This document shows positions 47,898 to 49,713 of a DNA stretch of 49,713 nucleotides, in pieces. The position numbers and the translations under genes were made by a program. Origin of the DNA: JBAZQS01 sp041645075 (GTDB taxonomy: Bacteria > Patescibacteriota > Patescibacteriia > 2-01-FULL-39-33); the NCBI GenBank assembly GCA_041645075.1, contig JBAZQS010000005.1:1-49713 (forward strand). Reading direction: 5' to 3'. Numbering within the stretch: position 1 is the stretch's first letter; the number at the start of each line of letters is the position of its first letter. The notes beneath the pieces are model-generated. The model did not search any database. It saw only the letters and a program-made list of their open reading frames with translations, and was not told the DNA's origin.

Positions 47898-47979
47898 AAG
47901 TGGAAGGAGAATTAGAATTGAATGCTCGTGCTACCTTCATTTAAACGATCTTTGAAAAAATATAAGGGAGGAAATAAAA

Positions 47980-49251
47980 ATGGAAAGACGCATCGTTATT
48001 ACTGGATTGGGATTGGTCACGGCTCTTGGGCACGAGGTTAAGACCGTCTGGCAACAATTGCTTAATGGCCAAGACGCGACCAGCGATTTAGAAAAACCGG
48101 TGCCAATTTTACGCCGGCGGCAAATAATTCGCAATGCCCGGATTAAAAATTTTGACCTCAAGGAACTTGAACCGGTTCTGGCAAAACAGGAAAAATTATT
48201 GCGCAGCGCCAGAAAAGCGACCCAATTTGCCCTGGTCGCCGGTCTACGCGCCGCTCGTGACGCCGGTTTAGTCAAGCCAACCGAGACATCCCTCGATCTT
48301 TCTCAGGTTGATCCATTGCGAACCGCGGTTTATATTGGTTTAAGTATGGGCGATGGACCGGCTTATTTTGACCAAGTGGCGACTTATGTTGATCCTCAAC
48401 AAGGTCCGACCAAGATTAAAATGCTTACGGTGCCGGAAATTATGCCCAATGGGCCGGCGGCTCATGTCTCAATTATGCTTGGCGCCAAAAGAACGGCCCA
48501 ATGCCTTACTACCGCCTGTTCCACTGGCACTGATAATATTGGCCACGGCTACTGGCTCATCAAACTTAATAAAGCCGATACCGTAATTGCCGGCGGTTGC
48601 GATGATCTCGCCCATGAGTTTTACCTAGCGTGTTTTGGCAATCTCGGAGCCCTATCGCTACGAGGCATATCCTGCCCATTTAGCAAAGAACGCGATGGTT
48701 TTGTTATGGGCGAAGGCGCTGGCATTGTTGTTTTAGAAGAATACGAACACGCAAAAGCCCGAGGCGCGAACCTTTATGCTGAACTTGTGGGCTATGACAC
48801 CACTGCCGACGCTTTTCATATTACGGCGCCCCCCGACGACCATGAAGGCGGTCAACGGGTGGTCCGAGGTGCGTTGGCGGAAGCCGGTCTCCAGCCCGAA
48901 GATGTTCACTATATCAATGCTCACGGCACCAGCACCGAAGTCAATGATAAGACCGAAACCGCATTAATTCGAAATGTCTTTGGCAAACACGCTTACGAAC
49001 TGCCAATCAGTTCAACCAAATCAATGCTTGGCCACTGTATTGGCGCGGCTGGCGCCATTGAAGCGGTCGTGTGCTGTTTAACGGTTAAGAATGGCCAGAT
49101 TCATCCGACGATCAATTACACCATTCCCGACCCCGAATGCGATCTGGATTATTGCGTCGCCGGCAGCCGTCAAACCAAGGTAGAAGTTGCCGGTTCAATC
49201 AGCTTGGGCTTCGGCGGCCACAACTCATTTCTGTTGTTTAAAATTTTATAA
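47980..49251 (+). CDS. fabF: 3-oxoacyl-ACP synthase II (FabF/KAS II-like), stand-alone
   Basis: 423 aa condensing enzyme of fatty-acid (or polyketide) chain elongation. The thiolase-fold motifs are intact: catalytic Cys180 in TTACSTGT, His315 in NAHGTST, Lys347 and His352 in STKSMLGHCIGAAG, plus GEGAGIVVLEE and the C-terminal SLGFGGHNSFLLF. The segment VYIGLSMGDGPAYFDQ differs from typical FabF. No acyl carrier protein, FabD, FabG or FabZ gene is near, which is odd for an organism group mostly lacking fatty-acid synthesis. A GGGAGG site, consensus promoter and own terminator suggest high expression. GC content exceeds the neighbourhood, so acquisition by transfer is plausible. Confidence 0.93.
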   Translation: MERRIVITGLGLVTALGHEVKTVWQQLLNGQDATSDLEKPVPILRRRQIIRNARIKNFDLKELEPVLAKQEKLLRSARKATQFALVAGLRAARDAGLVKPTETSLDLSQVDPLRTAVYIGLSMGDGPAYFDQVATYVDPQQGPTKIKMLTVPEIMPNGPAAHVSIMLGAKRTAQCLTTACSTGTDNIGHGYWLIKLNKADTVIAGGCDDLAHEFYLACFGNLGALSLRGISCPFSKERDGFVMGEGAGIVVLEEYEHAKARGANLYAELVGYDTTADAFHITAPPDDHEGGQRVVRGALAEAGLQPEDVHYINAHGTSTEVNDKTETALIRNVFGKHAYELPISSTKSMLGHCIGAAGAIEAVVCCLTVKNGQIHPTINYTIPDPECDLDYCVAGSRQTKVEVAGSISLGFGGHNSFLLFKIL

Positions 49252-49256
49252 AATAA

Positions 49257-49294
49257 AACGCTCGATTATTATGATAATCGGGCGTTCTTTTTTG
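49257..49294 (+). terminator. Terminator of fabF
   Basis: AACGC-T-CGATTAT pairs with ATAATCG-G-GCGTT, then TCTTTTTT. Confidence 0.88.
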
Positions 49295-49389
49295 CTAAAA
49301 CAATATTTCTATATAATCATAAACCATTAGAAAAAATTTATTTCCCAACGTCGGCAGATTTTAAAAAATATTTAAAATAGAAAGGTATA

Positions 49390-49563
49390 GAGATAGTGGC
49401 AAAACTCTTTCTGCTGCAATTTTATATTTTCGGCTACGACTTCGTCGGGCGGCGCAAAAAGATTTTCACCGTAGCTGGGCTACGGCTCAAATCTTTTTGC
49501 TTGCCCTCCTCGTCTCGCCGGAAAATATAAAATTTCGCGACGAAATAGTTTTGCCACCATCTC
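49390..49563 (+). repeat. Copy 2 of the ~175-bp structured inverted-repeat element
   Basis: Left end GAGATAGTGGCAAAACT, right end (reverse complement) GAGATGGTGGCAAAACT. The core reads CGACTTCGTCGGGC, GGCGC, stem AAAAAGATTT, loop TCAC, stem CGTAGC, TGG, GCTACG, GCTC, AAATCTTTTT, GC, GCCC-TCCT-CGTCTCGC. It is in inverted orientation to copy 1. No gene occurs in 49295-49713 otherwise. Confidence 0.88.
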
Positions 49564-49590
49564 AAAATCGTTTATATCTGTGGAAAACTA

Positions 49591-49619
49591 TTGTTGACAA
49601 GGTTTTTCTATGGTATAAT
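49591..49619 (+). promoter_or_regulatory. Promoter reading out of the window
   Basis: TTGTTG (49591-49596), 17 bp, TATAAT (49614-49619) with an extended TGG upstream; TTGACA at 49594 gives a too-short 14-bp spacer. TGTGGAAAA (49579-49587), one mismatch from an inverted DnaA box, lies just upstream. The served gene is beyond the right edge. Confidence 0.65.
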
Positions 49620-49713
49620 GAAGATGAAATCATTTAATAATTAAGAGTTTTAATTTGAAATCGTTAAAGCCAAATGGCTTAATGACATAGAATTAAATAT
49701 TCAAATTGAGAGG

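Overview
The window looks like a piece of a Patescibacteria (Candidate Phyla Radiation) chromosome, most likely Parcubacteria-like. This rests on AT-rich DNA with standard stop usage (TAA, TAG and TGA all end genes), compact housekeeping genes, four paralogous two-helix 'T4SS pilin' proteins, a lone DPM1/STT3-type glycosylation set, and a reduced SMC. No taxonomy search was possible, so this is an inference.

Layout. 1-5.5 kb: end-truncated rpsP, a GC-rich orphan gene with a textbook promoter, a divergent SMC, and a tandem metallophosphoesterase broken by one in-frame stop. 5.5-10 kb: a long inverted-repeat element, polA-holA, then a probable structured RNA behind a perfect promoter. 10-16.9 kb: rpsT, bactofilin, a lipid-kinase-like gene, the classical rpmH-rnpA-yidD-yidC block, then dnaA, an AT-rich candidate origin and dnaN. 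16.9-21.2 kb: class A penicillin-binding protein, ruvC, yebC. 21.4-26.5 kb: a glycosylation operon (sugar-phosphate isomerase, STT3-like and GT-C membrane transferases, DPM1-like transferase). 26.6-30.7 kb: a lipoprotein, four pilin-like membrane proteins and a solute-binding lipoprotein. 30.8-36.5 kb: an accessory island with a DUF3800 protein, a LexA-like self-cleaving repressor, a fused C5-cytosine/N6-adenine methyltransferase and an HNH nuclease. 36.6-45.4 kb: tRNA-Ser, surface polysaccharide genes (ligase, flippase, glycosidase, EamA), queA and ruvB, and a glycosyltransferase. 45.4-47.1 kb: a tRNA cluster around rplS. 47.2-49.7 kb: a small membrane protein, a solitary FabF-like ketoacyl synthase and a second copy of the inverted-repeat element.

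Most striking. (1) A tRNA gene at 46370-46663 carries two insertions of 110 nt, one in the D loop and one in the anticodon loop; the second contains a complete tRNA-Val gene between perfect 11-bp inverted repeats. (2) A ~175-bp element occurs twice (5557-5734, 49390-49563). The two copies differ mainly by compensatory changes that keep base pairing, so selection acts on the folded form; isolated ends lie in front of the bactofilin gene and dnaA. (3) The restriction-modification island has a self-cleaving LexA-type repressor 4 bp upstream of a bifunctional methyltransferase. (4) A probable unassigned structured RNA follows holA. (5) GC-rich palindromes have been taken up in frame by the polA and SMC reading frames.
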